Shown here one piece after another: positions 27,884 to 37,022 of a stretch of DNA of 64,000 bases (the stretch's first letter is position 1; every line of letters starts with the position of its first letter). The stretch covers positions 2,480,001-2,544,000 of the forward strand of contig CP107210.1 in NCBI GenBank assembly GCA_025757985.1. Direction: 5' to 3'. Under the pieces are notes generated by a model. It had not been told where the DNA came from and did not search any database. It worked only from the letters and a program-made list of their open reading frames with translations. The position numbers and the translations under genes were made by a program. This DNA comes from Oscillospiraceae bacterium (lineage in GTDB: Bacteria; Bacillota; Clostridia; Oscillospirales; Ruminococcaceae).

Positions 27884-30219
27884 TTAAGACCCTGTCGAAA
27901 GCGCAGAAGATGGAACACGAAAAGTTCCGTATTCCGCGCAGCGTACAGGATGCAATCCCCATCCACCGCATTTATGCGGATGGGATTTTTCAGGTCGGGA
28001 ACCAGTATTCCAAAACGTGGTCGTTCACCGACATCAACTATGCCATTGCGAGCAAAGAGGACAAGACGGCCATGTTCCTCGATTACTCCGAATTGCTGAA
28101 TGCCCTCGATTCCGGTGCCTCGGCCAAAATCACGATTTATAACCGCCGCATCAACAAAGCAGAATTTGAGCGCAGTGTCTTGTTGCCCGACAGGGATGAC
28201 GGGTTGGATGAATACCGCCACGAATTTAATAAAATGCTGACCGCCCAAGTCACCGGCACCAGCAACAGCATCGTGCGGGAACGCTACCTGACCGTCAGCG
28301 TGGTAAAGCGCAATGCGGATGAGGCCCGCAGTTACTTCTCCCGTGTGGGTACAGATTTGGTGACGCACCTTGCACAGCTTTCCTCGGTGGCAACCGAACT
28401 GACGCTGAATGAGCGCCTGCATATTTTCCGCGACTTTTTCAAGGCCGGGGAACAGGCTGCGGCAGAGTTCAACATCCACGAACACGCCAAACGCGGCCAG
28501 CATTTCAAAGATTGGTTCTGCCCGGACAGCATGGAGTTTGCCGCCGACCATTTCAAGCTGGATGCCCGTTATGGTCGGGTGCTGTATTTGCAGGACTATG
28601 CGAGCTACATCAAGGACAGCTTTGTGTCGGAACTCTGCGACCTTGACCGCGATTTGATGCTGTCCATCGACATCCTGCCTGTACCCACGGACGAGGCCGC
28701 CCGCCAGCTGCAAAGCACGCTGCTGGGCGTGGAAACGAACGTAGCCAACTGGCAGCGCCGCCAGAATGCCAACAACAATTTTACAGCCACGATTCCCTAT
28801 GATATGGAACTCCAGCGCAAGGAAACCAAGGAGATGCTGGACGATCTAACGACCCGCGACCAGCGGATGATGTTCGGGCTGGTGACACTGGTGCATCTGG
28901 CAGACAGCAAAGAGCAGCTCGACAGCGACACCGAAACGCTCTACTCGACAGCCCGCAAGCACCTGTGTCAGCTTTCCACACTGCGCTGGCAGCAGAAGGA
29001 CGGGCTGGACACGGTGCTGCCCTATGGGCTGCGGAAAATCCAAGCCCTGCGAACCCTTACCACCGAAAGCACCGCCGTGCTGATTCCGTTCCGCGCACAG
29101 GAAATCATGCAGCCGAACGGTCTGTACTATGGGCAGAACGCCGTCAGCAAGAACATGATCGTGGCGGATCGCCGCTTGCTGCTCAACGGCAACAGTTTCC
29201 GTTTGGGCGTGTCCGGTTCCGGCAAGAGCATGAGCGCCAAGGAAGAAATCGTGCAGATCGCGCTTTCCACCGAGGATGACATTCTCATTCTCGACCCGGA
29301 GTCGGAGTTCGGCTATCTGACCGAAGCCCTTGGCGGTGAAGTCATCCGCATTTCGGCTACGTCCGACACGCATATCAACGCGCTGGATATGGACCGCGCC
29401 TACGGTGATGAGCGCAACCCCATCGTCAGCAAGTCGGAGTTTGTGCTGTCGCTGTTCGAGCAGCTGATCGGTGATGGCATGGTGACGGCGAAAGAAAAAT
29501 CCATCCTTGGCCGCTGCACCGAACAGGTGTACCTGCCCTACATCCGCAACGGCTATAAAGGTACGCCGCCCACGCTGCAGGACTTTTACCGTCTGCTCCA
29601 AATGCAGCCGGAACCCGAAGCGCAGGGGCTGGCGCTTTCGTCCGAGTTGTTCATTACCGGCACGCTGAACACCTTTGCCCGGCACACCAATGTGGACACG
29701 CAGGCACGGATTATTGCCTACGATATCCGTGAACTGGGTGAGCAGCTTATGCCGCTGGGTATGCTGGTGACGCTGGATGCGATTTATAACCGCGTCATCC
29801 AGAACTGGAAGAAAGGCCGCAGAACGTGGATTTTCTGCGATGAGTTTTACATTTTGTTCCGCTATGAGTACAGCGCCAATTTCTTCTACAAGCTGTGGAA
29901 GCGCATCCGCAAGTACAACGGACTTGTGACCGGGCTGACGCAGAATGTGGACGAACTGCTGCGCTCCGACACCGCCCGCCTGATGCTGGCCAACTCGGAA
30001 TTTCTCGTGATGCTGAACCAGAGCGCCACCGACCGCGCGGAACTGGCGAAGCTGTTGAACATCTCGGACAACCAGTTGGGCTACGTCACCAATGTTCCCG
30101 TGGGCTGCGGGCTGATTCGCTGCGCGGGTAATATCGTGCCTTTCACCAACAGTTTTCCGAAAAATACTAAGCTCTATGGTTTGATGACGACCAAGCCGGA
30201 TGAACAGCAAAGGGAGTGA
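27880..30219 (+). CDS. virB4: VirB4/TraE-like conjugation ATPase
   Basis: 779 aa, full length. Energises assembly of the transfer apparatus. N-terminal half is the VirB4 docking domain; Walker A GVSGSGKS is at about 443-450, LILDPESEFGYL at about 467-478, Walker B WIFCDEF at about 650-656, and the C-terminal arginine/QNVDELL region follows. TTG start overlapping the prgI stop. The 3' end overlaps a convergent minus-strand gene by about 46 bases. Confidence 0.93.
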   Translation: MIKTLSKAQKMEHEKFRIPRSVQDAIPIHRIYADGIFQVGNQYSKTWSFTDINYAIASKEDKTAMFLDYSELLNALDSGASAKITIYNRRINKAEFERSVLLPDRDDGLDEYRHEFNKMLTAQVTGTSNSIVRERYLTVSVVKRNADEARSYFSRVGTDLVTHLAQLSSVATELTLNERLHIFRDFFKAGEQAAAEFNIHEHAKRGQHFKDWFCPDSMEFAADHFKLDARYGRVLYLQDYASYIKDSFVSELCDLDRDLMLSIDILPVPTDEAARQLQSTLLGVETNVANWQRRQNANNNFTATIPYDMELQRKETKEMLDDLTTRDQRMMFGLVTLVHLADSKEQLDSDTETLYSTARKHLCQLSTLRWQQKDGLDTVLPYGLRKIQALRTLTTESTAVLIPFRAQEIMQPNGLYYGQNAVSKNMIVADRRLLLNGNSFRLGVSGSGKSMSAKEEIVQIALSTEDDILILDPESEFGYLTEALGGEVIRISATSDTHINALDMDRAYGDERNPIVSKSEFVLSLFEQLIGDGMVTAKEKSILGRCTEQVYLPYIRNGYKGTPPTLQDFYRLLQMQPEPEAQGLALSSELFITGTLNTFARHTNVDTQARIIAYDIRELGEQLMPLGMLVTLDAIYNRVIQNWKKGRRTWIFCDEFYILFRYEYSANFFYKLWKRIRKYNGLVTGLTQNVDELLRSDTARLMLANSEFLVMLNQSATDRAELAKLLNISDNQLGYVTNVPVGCGLIRCAGNIVPFTNSFPKNTKLYGLMTTKPDEQQRE

Positions 30220-30479
30220 AACAATGATTTATAAAAATAAAGGGCCGCCGAAGCGCCCTCTACTGTGCGACAAGCTGGAATATATTTATCAAGTAATTCC
30301 ATTCGGTCAATATCGGTAATTTTAATAACCTCGCAACTGACAAGAATGGAACTGTCATCATAAAATTCATCGCTAAATAATCCAGTGCGGACAGAGCTGT
30401 CTTTGAAGTGAATTCTCACGAACTTATCATACATATCTGCGTATTGCCTATGAAATGCTTCACTTACTTCATACATAAA
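30174..30479 (-). CDS. Small protein with Sm-like fold pattern, function unknown
   Basis: About 101 aa from the ATG at 30479, chosen because GGGAGGTG stands 5 bases ahead. The segment KFVRIHFKDSSVRTGLFSDE followed by EVIKITDIDRMELL looks like the strand order of LSm/Hfq-type small domains in other ICE cargo proteins, but this is pattern reading only. Its 3' end runs 46 bases into the convergent virB4. It and the next minus-strand gene form a pair facing against the transfer operon. Confidence 0.5.
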   Translation of the reverse strand, partial: FMYEVSEAFHRQYADMYDKFVRIHFKDSSVRTGLFSDEFYDDSSILVSCEVIKITDIDRMELLDKYIPACRTVEGASAALYFYKSLFHSLCCSSGLVVIKP

Positions 30480-30511
30480 GACACCTCCCAATTCCGATTT
30501 GCATGACTGCA

Positions 30512-30718
30512 TCAGTGCATCCAAATGTTGTTTTCCAAATCGCGCAGCCTACCTTTATAATCGTTGATGAGAGCTTCGGTATTTTCCCCATCCGGGAAAG
30601 TTACCAGATAGCCGTCCCCAGTTTCATGAAAGCCGATGATTCCGGCAAGCCCTGCCATCTCGGCCACTTTCAGCAGGGTGTGATAGTCATACTCGGCGGC
30701 ACTGATATATAAATTCAT
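30512..30718 (-). CDS. Small hypothetical protein
   Basis: 68 aa from the ATG at 30718 (MNLYISAAEYDYHTLLKVAE), with CGAGG about 9 bases upstream; a longer frame reaches 30772 without a ribosome site. Acidic, no motif recognised. Likely cotranscribed with the Sm-like gene downstream. Confidence 0.5.
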   Translation of the reverse strand: MNLYISAAEYDYHTLLKVAEMAGLAGIIGFHETGDGYLVTFPDGENTEALINDYKGRLRDLENNIWMH

Positions 30719-30786
30719 GGGAGAAACCTCGCGTTTCAGAGAGATGATTCTATTATAGCAACATCTTTTCATAATTGCAAAGAAAA

Positions 30787-30830
30787 TGCTGTATCACCCG
30801 AAATCGGTAGATACAGCATTGTTTTTATAT
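30787..30830 (+). terminator. Terminator behind the virB4 block
   Basis: Stem AATGCTGTAT/ATACAGCATT (30787-30796 with 30813-30822), then GTTTTTAT. It would stop transcription that runs on from virB4 through the two minus-strand genes. Confidence 0.8.
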
Positions 30831-30910
30831 GTAATGGCCTTGCAGCCTAATTTGTTGTCTGGCCTTGACCGAGCGATTGCTCTGGCATGGTCTAAGGCGC
30901 AGTGGTAAGT

Positions 30911-30935
30911 GCGGGATGCTTCCCGCGTTTGTTTT
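30911..30935 (+). terminator. Second hairpin before the M23 peptidase gene
   Basis: GCGGGA/TCCCGC with TGCT loop, then GTTTGTTTT. The remaining 30936-31037 holds nothing recognised apart from AT-rich text before the next gene. Confidence 0.65.
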
Positions 30936-31037
30936 GATTATGAGACTTATTATAGCGGCGACTTGTGTGCAGAATTTAAAAGCCTTTTGAACGATTTTGA
31001 AATTCAATTTGAATAATTTATGACGTGGGGTGATGCC

Positions 31038-32762
31038 ATGAAAGATATTAAAGAAAAGCCAACCGCGCATATGCCGAGAAGCAATGCAACCGGGAAAATC
31101 CCGAAAGCTGCGCTGAAAAAGGCGTGGACGGAGGGCAAGGAGAAAAGCCGAACCATGCTGCGGGAAAGCACTTCTACGCAGGGAGACGGTGATTATACAA
31201 CTGCGCAAGATACCAGCTCGGCGGTAACCGATACATCATATTCGGTCATCAAGCAAAACACAGATTTCACCGTGCAGCAGGTGCGCAAGATTGCCCGCAA
31301 GCAGATAGAAAAATACCGGGAACGACACGCCGCTGAACAGGTCGAAACCACCCGCGTCCACACCGCCAGTGAGCGAGGTGTCAGCCCCAAACAAGCCGAG
31401 TGCGGCACGCTGCCCGATGCAGCGCGGCACCCGCGCCGTGGGGCAGATTTGCCCCGCCAGCGGGCGAAAGAAAAAGTCGTCACCGCCAAGACCGCACCAC
31501 GAGATATTCGTGGTGTGACCCAAGGCCAGCGCCAACTGCGAACCGCCGCAAATGAAACTGTGCGGAGCATAACAACCCAAGCACAAATGCAGACCCGTAC
31601 ACGTCAAGTGCAGCTTGCTATCCAGAAAGCCACCAGCAGCACCCGCAAGACGGCTGTGGCGGTGCGCTCGGCAATACGGCATTTTCTTGTCGGTCTGCAC
31701 AGTCTTGTCGCGGCCATTGCTGCAGGGATTAGCGTGGCACTCAGTATTATTATTGTCATCAGCCTTGTGGCGTTTGTGTCCGGCTCGGCTTACGGCATCT
31801 TTTTTGCCGCAAATGCCCCCAGCGCAGATACAATCACTGTCCAAGAAGCGGTAGAAACACTGACGGCAGAATACCGTGACCGACTGGAAGAAATCACCGA
31901 CACCGTACAGCACGACCGCCAAGACATTACGGCCAACGATGATGTGTACTTCATCCGTTGGCAGGATGTCCTGGCGGTCTTTTCTTCGTATGTGGCGGGC
32001 AGCGAACAAGGCGCACCCGTTGCGGCACTGACGGAAGAACAGGTGGACAAGCTGCGGGAAACTATGTGGGCAATGAACGCAGTGGACTATTCCACCCACC
32101 CGGAGACGACTACCATAGACACTACCGATGAGGATGGCAACCCGACTACTACAGAAATCACCGAAACCGTCCTTGTAATCGAACTGACCCACAAAACACC
32201 CGACGAGATGGCGACAGACTACCACTTTACCACCCGACAGAACACCTATCTGCAACTCCTGCAGGACCCGCAGTACGAGGAACTATGGGCGGAATTGCTC
32301 GGCGGCTTTGAGCAGGGCGGGGGAGAAGTCATGTCTCCTGATGGTACACGCGCCCCAACAGGCACCCTGCAATGGCCGCTGCCGGTTGCGGGTACGATTA
32401 CCTCGCAGTTCGGTCACCGCGTGGACCCCATCACCGGCGAAGTCAGCTCCCACACCGGCACCGACATTGCCTGTGCTGAGGGTACGCCGATCCTCGCCGC
32501 CGCAGACGGTATCGTCACCGTTGCCAACGGTCTTGACAGCTGGGGCGGCAGCTACGGTTACTACATCCAAATCAACCATGGCGGCGGGCTGGAAACGCTG
32601 TACGCTCACTGTTCGTCCATCTGCGTCACCACCGGCCAGCAGGTGCAGGCCGGGCAGGTCATCGGCTACGTCGGTCACACCGGACGGGTGACGGGCAGTC
32701 ACTTGCATCTTGAAACGCGAACCAACGGAACCCGTGTGGATTCGATGCAGTTTTTCTCTTAA
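31038..32762 (+). CDS. Conjugal transfer peptidoglycan hydrolase (CD1108-type, M23/LytM domain)
   Basis: 574 aa. N-terminal cytoplasmic region rich in Lys/Thr/Arg (HMPRSNATGKIPKAALKKAW), one membrane helix at about 225-255, an extracellular linker of the CD1107/CD1108 type, and a C-terminal LytM endopeptidase with zinc motifs HTGTD (about 471-475) and HLHLE (about 556-560). It opens the cell wall for the transfer channel. The ATG at 31038 has GGGGTGA upstream. In related elements a DUF4315/topoisomerase/relaxase set follows; here the next gene is a convergent cell-wall protein, so the transfer module stops abruptly. Confidence 0.88.
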   Translation: MKDIKEKPTAHMPRSNATGKIPKAALKKAWTEGKEKSRTMLRESTSTQGDGDYTTAQDTSSAVTDTSYSVIKQNTDFTVQQVRKIARKQIEKYRERHAAEQVETTRVHTASERGVSPKQAECGTLPDAARHPRRGADLPRQRAKEKVVTAKTAPRDIRGVTQGQRQLRTAANETVRSITTQAQMQTRTRQVQLAIQKATSSTRKTAVAVRSAIRHFLVGLHSLVAAIAAGISVALSIIIVISLVAFVSGSAYGIFFAANAPSADTITVQEAVETLTAEYRDRLEEITDTVQHDRQDITANDDVYFIRWQDVLAVFSSYVAGSEQGAPVAALTEEQVDKLRETMWAMNAVDYSTHPETTTIDTTDEDGNPTTTEITETVLVIELTHKTPDEMATDYHFTTRQNTYLQLLQDPQYEELWAELLGGFEQGGGEVMSPDGTRAPTGTLQWPLPVAGTITSQFGHRVDPITGEVSSHTGTDIACAEGTPILAAADGIVTVANGLDSWGGSYGYYIQINHGGGLETLYAHCSSICVTTGQQVQAGQVIGYVGHTGRVTGSHLHLETRTNGTRVDSMQFFS

Positions 32763-32839
32763 ATTTTTACAGAAACTGTTTAATTGCATCGTTTGTGGCT
32801 GTCGGGCCAAAAACAATCTGTAATTGTCTTTATAACCGA

Positions 32840-35800
32840 TTACTTATCGTTTCTTTTCTTGCAGACAAATACAACTGCAAGTCCGAGCAGAGATGCCACC
32901 AGAAGCACGACGTACAGCGTGGGATTGGAGGTATCGCCCGTTTGCGGTATTGCCGTTATGGTGGACGGCTTTGAAGTGCTTGCCGGGGTGGGGGCCGGCT
33001 GGTTGGGAACCGGCGCTGTGTTTGGCGCAGAGGGAGCCGGGGTGGGGGTGGGAGTGGGCGTGGGCACAGGCGAAACAACCGTGGACACAAATTCCGCTGT
33101 AATCGTCACATTTTCCGCCGGCATCACAAAGCTGGTACCGGAAATCGCCTTGCCGTTGACCAGCAGGCTGCCCTCCTTGAGCTTATAATTGGAATCGGGA
33201 GTGACGGTGAGAGTGACCGTAGTTCCTTCGATTGCTTTTTGCTGATCTGCTTCAATCTTGCCATTGGTCATCTTGGCAATGGTGATGGTATACTGCTTGA
33301 ACGCAGACTCATCCAGCGCATACAGCTGCTGCAGCTTTTTAGTGAGGGTGGAGCGCTGGGCCGAAGTGAGGTTCTGGCCGCTGAGATAGTTCTGAATCCG
33401 GGCAACCACCTCTTTCAGCTCTATCTTCTGTTCTTCTGTGATATTGTCGGCTGTCACCCCTTCAAAGCTGGCCACCAACTGGGCAATATCCTCCCGAATC
33501 GCCATGATATAGTCCCGCAGCTTTTCCAGCTTGGCCTTTTGGCCTTCCAAATACTGGATTTCTTCCTGTTCCGATGCTGCTTCCAGCTTCTTTGCAATCG
33601 CTTCCAGGGCAGTGCCAATATCCGAAACATCATTCAGTGTGATGGTTTCCTCGCTGAGGTACTGGAGATACCCCTTTTCATAGGTTCCCTTGATGAACTG
33701 ATAGGTGGCGTCGTAGATATAGCGCACTTTGGGGGTATTGCTGTTTGCGGCATAAAGCAAAGCGCAAGTATCCTGATAATAGGCTTTATATGCCTTGTCG
33801 CCATCAAAGCCATAGTCCACACCGGCTTCCAGATAATCCATATACCGGTTGAAACGATCGGGAGAAATGACACCGGCTTCGTTGAGCCCCGCCAGTTCCA
33901 GCTCGATGCCCATACCGTATTCAATGGCAGCCTGCGCGGCATTCTGCAGGCGCTCGGTGGTGGAGTCCGACGAGAACATATAGTTGGGCTGATAGGCCAC
34001 TGCGTCAAATCCCCACCGCTTCCACTGGCTGTATCCGGGAGCATTCATATAGGGAATCCAGAAGTATTTGAGATCATTGCCATGGGCAAAATCCGCAACC
34101 GACTGCAAAACCGGCGTCATTTTGCTGATGCCTTCTTCCACCAGATAGATGCCGGCCAGCTCCAGATATTCAAAGCTGCCTTCATCCCACATCCGCAGCA
34201 ATTCCTGGTTGTACCAGTTGATAGCGGCGACCTGGTCGTCCATATAGCCGTCGGGGTTGATGTCGGGCGAGAAGCTCAGCGACTTGGTGGTTCCGGGCAG
34301 TGCGCCAAAATCCACCTGCTTTTCGCTGGTTCCGGGAATGTTCAAAACGACCTTCAGCTTGTAGTCGGGATCGCCCAATTTTTCTCCGGCCATCTTGGCA
34401 GCCTGGTTCAGCTGGGCAACATCTCCGTTTTTGCCCAGAGTTTTTTCCAGATACCAGATAAAATCGTCCACAGTCGCAGCTTCGGCTGCAGAAGAGGGGC
34501 CCTGGAAGGTGTGTTCGCCGCCTTCCGTGCGAAGGGCAAGCAGCAAAACGCCGTCAAACATTGTGTCGAGTTCTCCGGTTTTGAGATCTTCATGGACCAG
34601 ATAGGGCATGCAGTTTTCCGCCGTCCAGTTGCCGGAGCCATCTTCATAATAGCCGTTATAGAGCAGCACCAGATTGCCGATGCCGGCGGTATGAGGGCCT
34701 TTCTGCATATAGGTTTTCACGATTTCGCCGTCGATGGGCAGGCTGACAGCATCGTCGGTCACGCCCTTTTCGCCCAGCACACGGATCTCGTCGATAAAGC
34801 ACCAGTTCTGCATGGGAACGTGCAGTTTCACATACCGGGCCTCCACCTTTGCGGTGGCCTGTCCGTCCGCTTTGGGCACATAGGGGTCGTCCGCCGCCTT
34901 CCAGTTGTAAAGCACCTTGGCAACCTCGGTGGGACGCTCGGGAATCAGAAACGCATTTTTCAAAGTGGACCAGCTGGCATTATCCTTGGAAAAAGAAACA
35001 TCCACCGACCCGGGCATCTTGGCCGCAATGCCGTCGTTGCTGAGATTGTTGAACTCCACTTCGGAAACGGAGCAGATTTCGCCCAAATCAATGACAAACT
35101 CGCGGTAGGCGCCTGCCGAATAGGCGGTCCAGGGGGCATCCAGATAATCCGCAGTGGCCTCCACGCCGTCGGTCAGCTTGGTCTTTTTGGGGTCAGGGTA
35201 GGAGCTGTCCCCCGCCGCGCTGGCATTGAGCACCTCATAAGACTTCCGATAGGCCAGGTTGTCGGGATAATGAGGATCGGTGTCGCCGGTTATCTCCTCG
35301 GCTTTGGGCTCATAGGCGCCCTCCATCCGGTCGCTGCTGCCCAGGATTTCAATTTCGTCCAACGCCACCTGCTGGCTGGGCGCATCGGGAGAAACCGAAG
35401 AAAAGACGACCTTCACATACCGGGCATATACCGCGGTGGCATCGGCATGATCCTTCACCTTGTCCGTAGCCGCATCCCAGGACAGTTCCACCACCCCGTT
35501 CACAGGCTCCTGCTGGTCATAGCCGTTCTTTTTGGAAACCTCAAACCAGTCCAGCTTGTCGTTGGAAACATAGATCTGAAGGTTGGCACTCTGCTTGATT
35601 TGCTGGGTAACCAGCGAAGCGGTGGATACCCCGGTGATGGATTTCTGCGCGCCCAGGTCAAAAATGGCGCACAGGGGATCGTTGTTGTAGTTGGAAGCGT
35701 TGTCGGGATTCATCCAGGGAATGGGTTCAAAGACCGTCCAATTGGTCATATCCGCCCCGGTGGCATCTCCCCGAACGCCGTCGTTCATCTTTTTGCAGTC

Positions 35801-36700
35801 GGCATCCGACGAATATGCCGGGTCATTCTCCGCCGTCAACACATATTTTTCGGTGGAAGGCGAGTAGGTGTAGGAGGCGGTCCGCGCCAGATTCTCAGCG
35901 GCGGGAGGTTCTTGTTCGCCGGCGGGCTCAAAGGCGCCCTGGGCCTTGCCATCCTGCCCCAGAATCTCCACTTCTTCCGTTGTGAGGAAGGAATAATTGC
36001 CCCACAGCGCATTTGTTTCAAACACAATCCGCACATACTGCGCGTAGATTCCGGTGGCATCGGGGTGCCCCGGCACCTTGTCCGCGGAAACCGCATACCG
36101 GGCCACATAGGCGCCAGTCTGCTCCGAAATGTCTTCTCCGCAGTTTTTCCCATCCAAAACGCAGGTCCACTGGTTTTTGTCTGCCGACACATAGACGCTG
36201 TATTTGCCGATATGGCCCAGCGAACCGGCGTAGCGGCCGGTGAGCCCGGCCGAGCTGTATGCATTTACTTCCACAATGGTTTTCGGCTGGCCAAGGTCAA
36301 AATCCACCGTGTTCTGATTGGAGAACTTTGCCCCATTTTCCGCATTGTTGAAAGCGGAATTGGAATAAAAATTGACTACGCTGTCAAAATCAATGGAACC
36401 GGCGCTGCTCTTGACGCCGTCGGTGAGCTTTTGGCAATCGAGGTCCAGAGAACTGACATCACTGCCCAAAAGGTCAAAATTGGACATATTATACAGAGCA
36501 TCCTCGCCGTATTGGTAGGAGGACGCCGCGCCTGGCTGCCGGAGCAAGTTGACCGGCGACTGTTCCGCCAGAGGGTTTTCGCCTTCCTTCCGCGGCAAGG
36601 GAGGAACTTCGGCCGCAAATACGGCGGCGGCATTGGAAAACAGAATCGCCGCGCACATCGCCGTACTCAGCAGCGCCTGCATTCGCTTGTTGCTTTTCAT
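32840..36700 (-). CDS. Sortase-anchored DUF4855 protein with three discoidin-type domains
   Basis: 1286 aa surface protein. Signal peptide 1-29. Three F5/8-type C (discoidin/CBM32-like) modules at about 85-250, 290-455 and 505-645, each with TDGV/NDGV and YVRIVF/YVKVVF/YVKLHV strands. DUF4855 at about 675-985 (LVLLYNGYYEDG; WIPYMNAPGYSQW; QPNY). Helical coiled region 1025-1130, a bacterial repeat of the InlB-B type 1138-1205, a Pro/Thr linker, sorting motif IPQTG (1251-1255), hydrophobic helix and KKRNDK tail. Start at the ATG with AGGAGATG upstream. DUF4855 is predicted here to be a glycoside-hydrolase-like barrel: Glu855/856 and Glu933/935 align with Glu176 and Glu251/253 of the second copy at 38139. 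Likely binds and cuts a host or plant glycan at the cell surface. Confidence 0.85.
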   Translation of the reverse strand: MKSNKRMQALLSTAMCAAILFSNAAAVFAAEVPPLPRKEGENPLAEQSPVNLLRQPGAASSYQYGEDALYNMSNFDLLGSDVSSLDLDCQKLTDGVKSSAGSIDFDSVVNFYSNSAFNNAENGAKFSNQNTVDFDLGQPKTIVEVNAYSSAGLTGRYAGSLGHIGKYSVYVSADKNQWTCVLDGKNCGEDISEQTGAYVARYAVSADKVPGHPDATGIYAQYVRIVFETNALWGNYSFLTTEEVEILGQDGKAQGAFEPAGEQEPPAAENLARTASYTYSPSTEKYVLTAENDPAYSSDADCKKMNDGVRGDATGADMTNWTVFEPIPWMNPDNASNYNNDPLCAIFDLGAQKSITGVSTASLVTQQIKQSANLQIYVSNDKLDWFEVSKKNGYDQQEPVNGVVELSWDAATDKVKDHADATAVYARYVKVVFSSVSPDAPSQQVALDEIEILGSSDRMEGAYEPKAEEITGDTDPHYPDNLAYRKSYEVLNASAAGDSSYPDPKKTKLTDGVEATADYLDAPWTAYSAGAYREFVIDLGEICSVSEVEFNNLSNDGIAAKMPGSVDVSFSKDNASWSTLKNAFLIPERPTEVAKVLYNWKAADDPYVPKADGQATAKVEARYVKLHVPMQNWCFIDEIRVLGEKGVTDDAVSLPIDGEIVKTYMQKGPHTAGIGNLVLLYNGYYEDGSGNWTAENCMPYLVHEDLKTGELDTMFDGVLLLALRTEGGEHTFQGPSSAAEAATVDDFIWYLEKTLGKNGDVAQLNQAAKMAGEKLGDPDYKLKVVLNIPGTSEKQVDFGALPGTTKSLSFSPDINPDGYMDDQVAAINWYNQELLRMWDEGSFEYLELAGIYLVEEGISKMTPVLQSVADFAHGNDLKYFWIPYMNAPGYSQWKRWGFDAVAYQPNYMFSSDSTTERLQNAAQAAIEYGMGIELELAGLNEAGVISPDRFNRYMDYLEAGVDYGFDGDKAYKAYYQDTCALLYAANSNTPKVRYIYDATYQFIKGTYEKGYLQYLSEETITLNDVSDIGTALEAIAKKLEAASEQEEIQYLEGQKAKLEKLRDYIMAIREDIAQLVASFEGVTADNITEEQKIELKEVVARIQNYLSGQNLTSAQRSTLTKKLQQLYALDESAFKQYTITIAKMTNGKIEADQQKAIEGTTVTLTVTPDSNYKLKEGSLLVNGKAISGTSFVMPAENVTITAEFVSTVVSPVPTPTPTPTPAPSAPNTAPVPNQPAPTPASTSKPSTITAIPQTGDTSNPTLYVVLLVASLLGLAVVFVCKKRNDK

Positions 36701-36794
36701 GGTTGCATCTCCTTTTTCTTTTTGAAATTTTCCGATCGTCCAGCCGCATTCCTTTCCAGGAGCAGCGCAGACAGGACACATGCATTTGATTCCC

Positions 36795-36823
36795 ATTATA
36801 GGAACCGGATTTCAACGTTGCAA
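36795..36823 (-). promoter_or_regulatory. Promoter of the anchored DUF4855 gene
   Basis: On the minus strand: TTGCAA (36818-36823), 17-base spacer, TATAAT (36795-36800). The leader is about 90 bases. Confidence 0.8.
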
Positions 36824-36830
36824 TAAACAA
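36819..36830 (-). promoter_or_regulatory. 12-bp putative operator at the -35 box
   Basis: TTGTTTATTGCA (minus strand) overlaps the -35 box. The identical 12-mer is at 45101-45112, in the same position relative to the ABC-operon promoter. A likely binding site of the AraC/YesN regulator of the locus. Confidence 0.6.
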
Positions 36831-36957
36831 AATTTTCAAATGCGCAGCAATATTTTTGCCGGTAAAACGAGAAAAACAGGGCCTTTGCCCGCCCTGCTTT
36901 CCACACTTTTTTCACCGGCAGAGCCAGCAAAAATTTTGCTTGGCCGCTTTTTACAAA
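36831..36957. other. Spacer without a gene
   Basis: Between the promoter of the anchored protein and the terminator of the esterase gene. Nothing recognised. Confidence 0.6.
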
Positions 36958-37010
36958 AAGCACCCCGCAGCAGAAAAGCCATTGGGCAGCTTTTCCCCTG
37001 CGGGGTGTTT
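36955..37010 (-). terminator. Terminator of the SGNH/DUF4855/regulator operon
   Basis: Stem CACCCCGCAG/CTGCGGGGTG (36961-36970 with 36998-37007), with an inner AAAAGC/GCTTTT hairpin. On the minus strand CTTTTTGTAAAAAG follows. Confidence 0.85.
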
Positions 37011-37022
37011 CTTATATGATTT

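Noticed and set aside
33239..36826. 1195-codon plus-strand frame opposite the anchored DUF4855 gene
   Set aside because: Shadow of a GC-rich gene; no ribosome site, no domains, and the minus strand has signal peptide, domains and a sorting signal.
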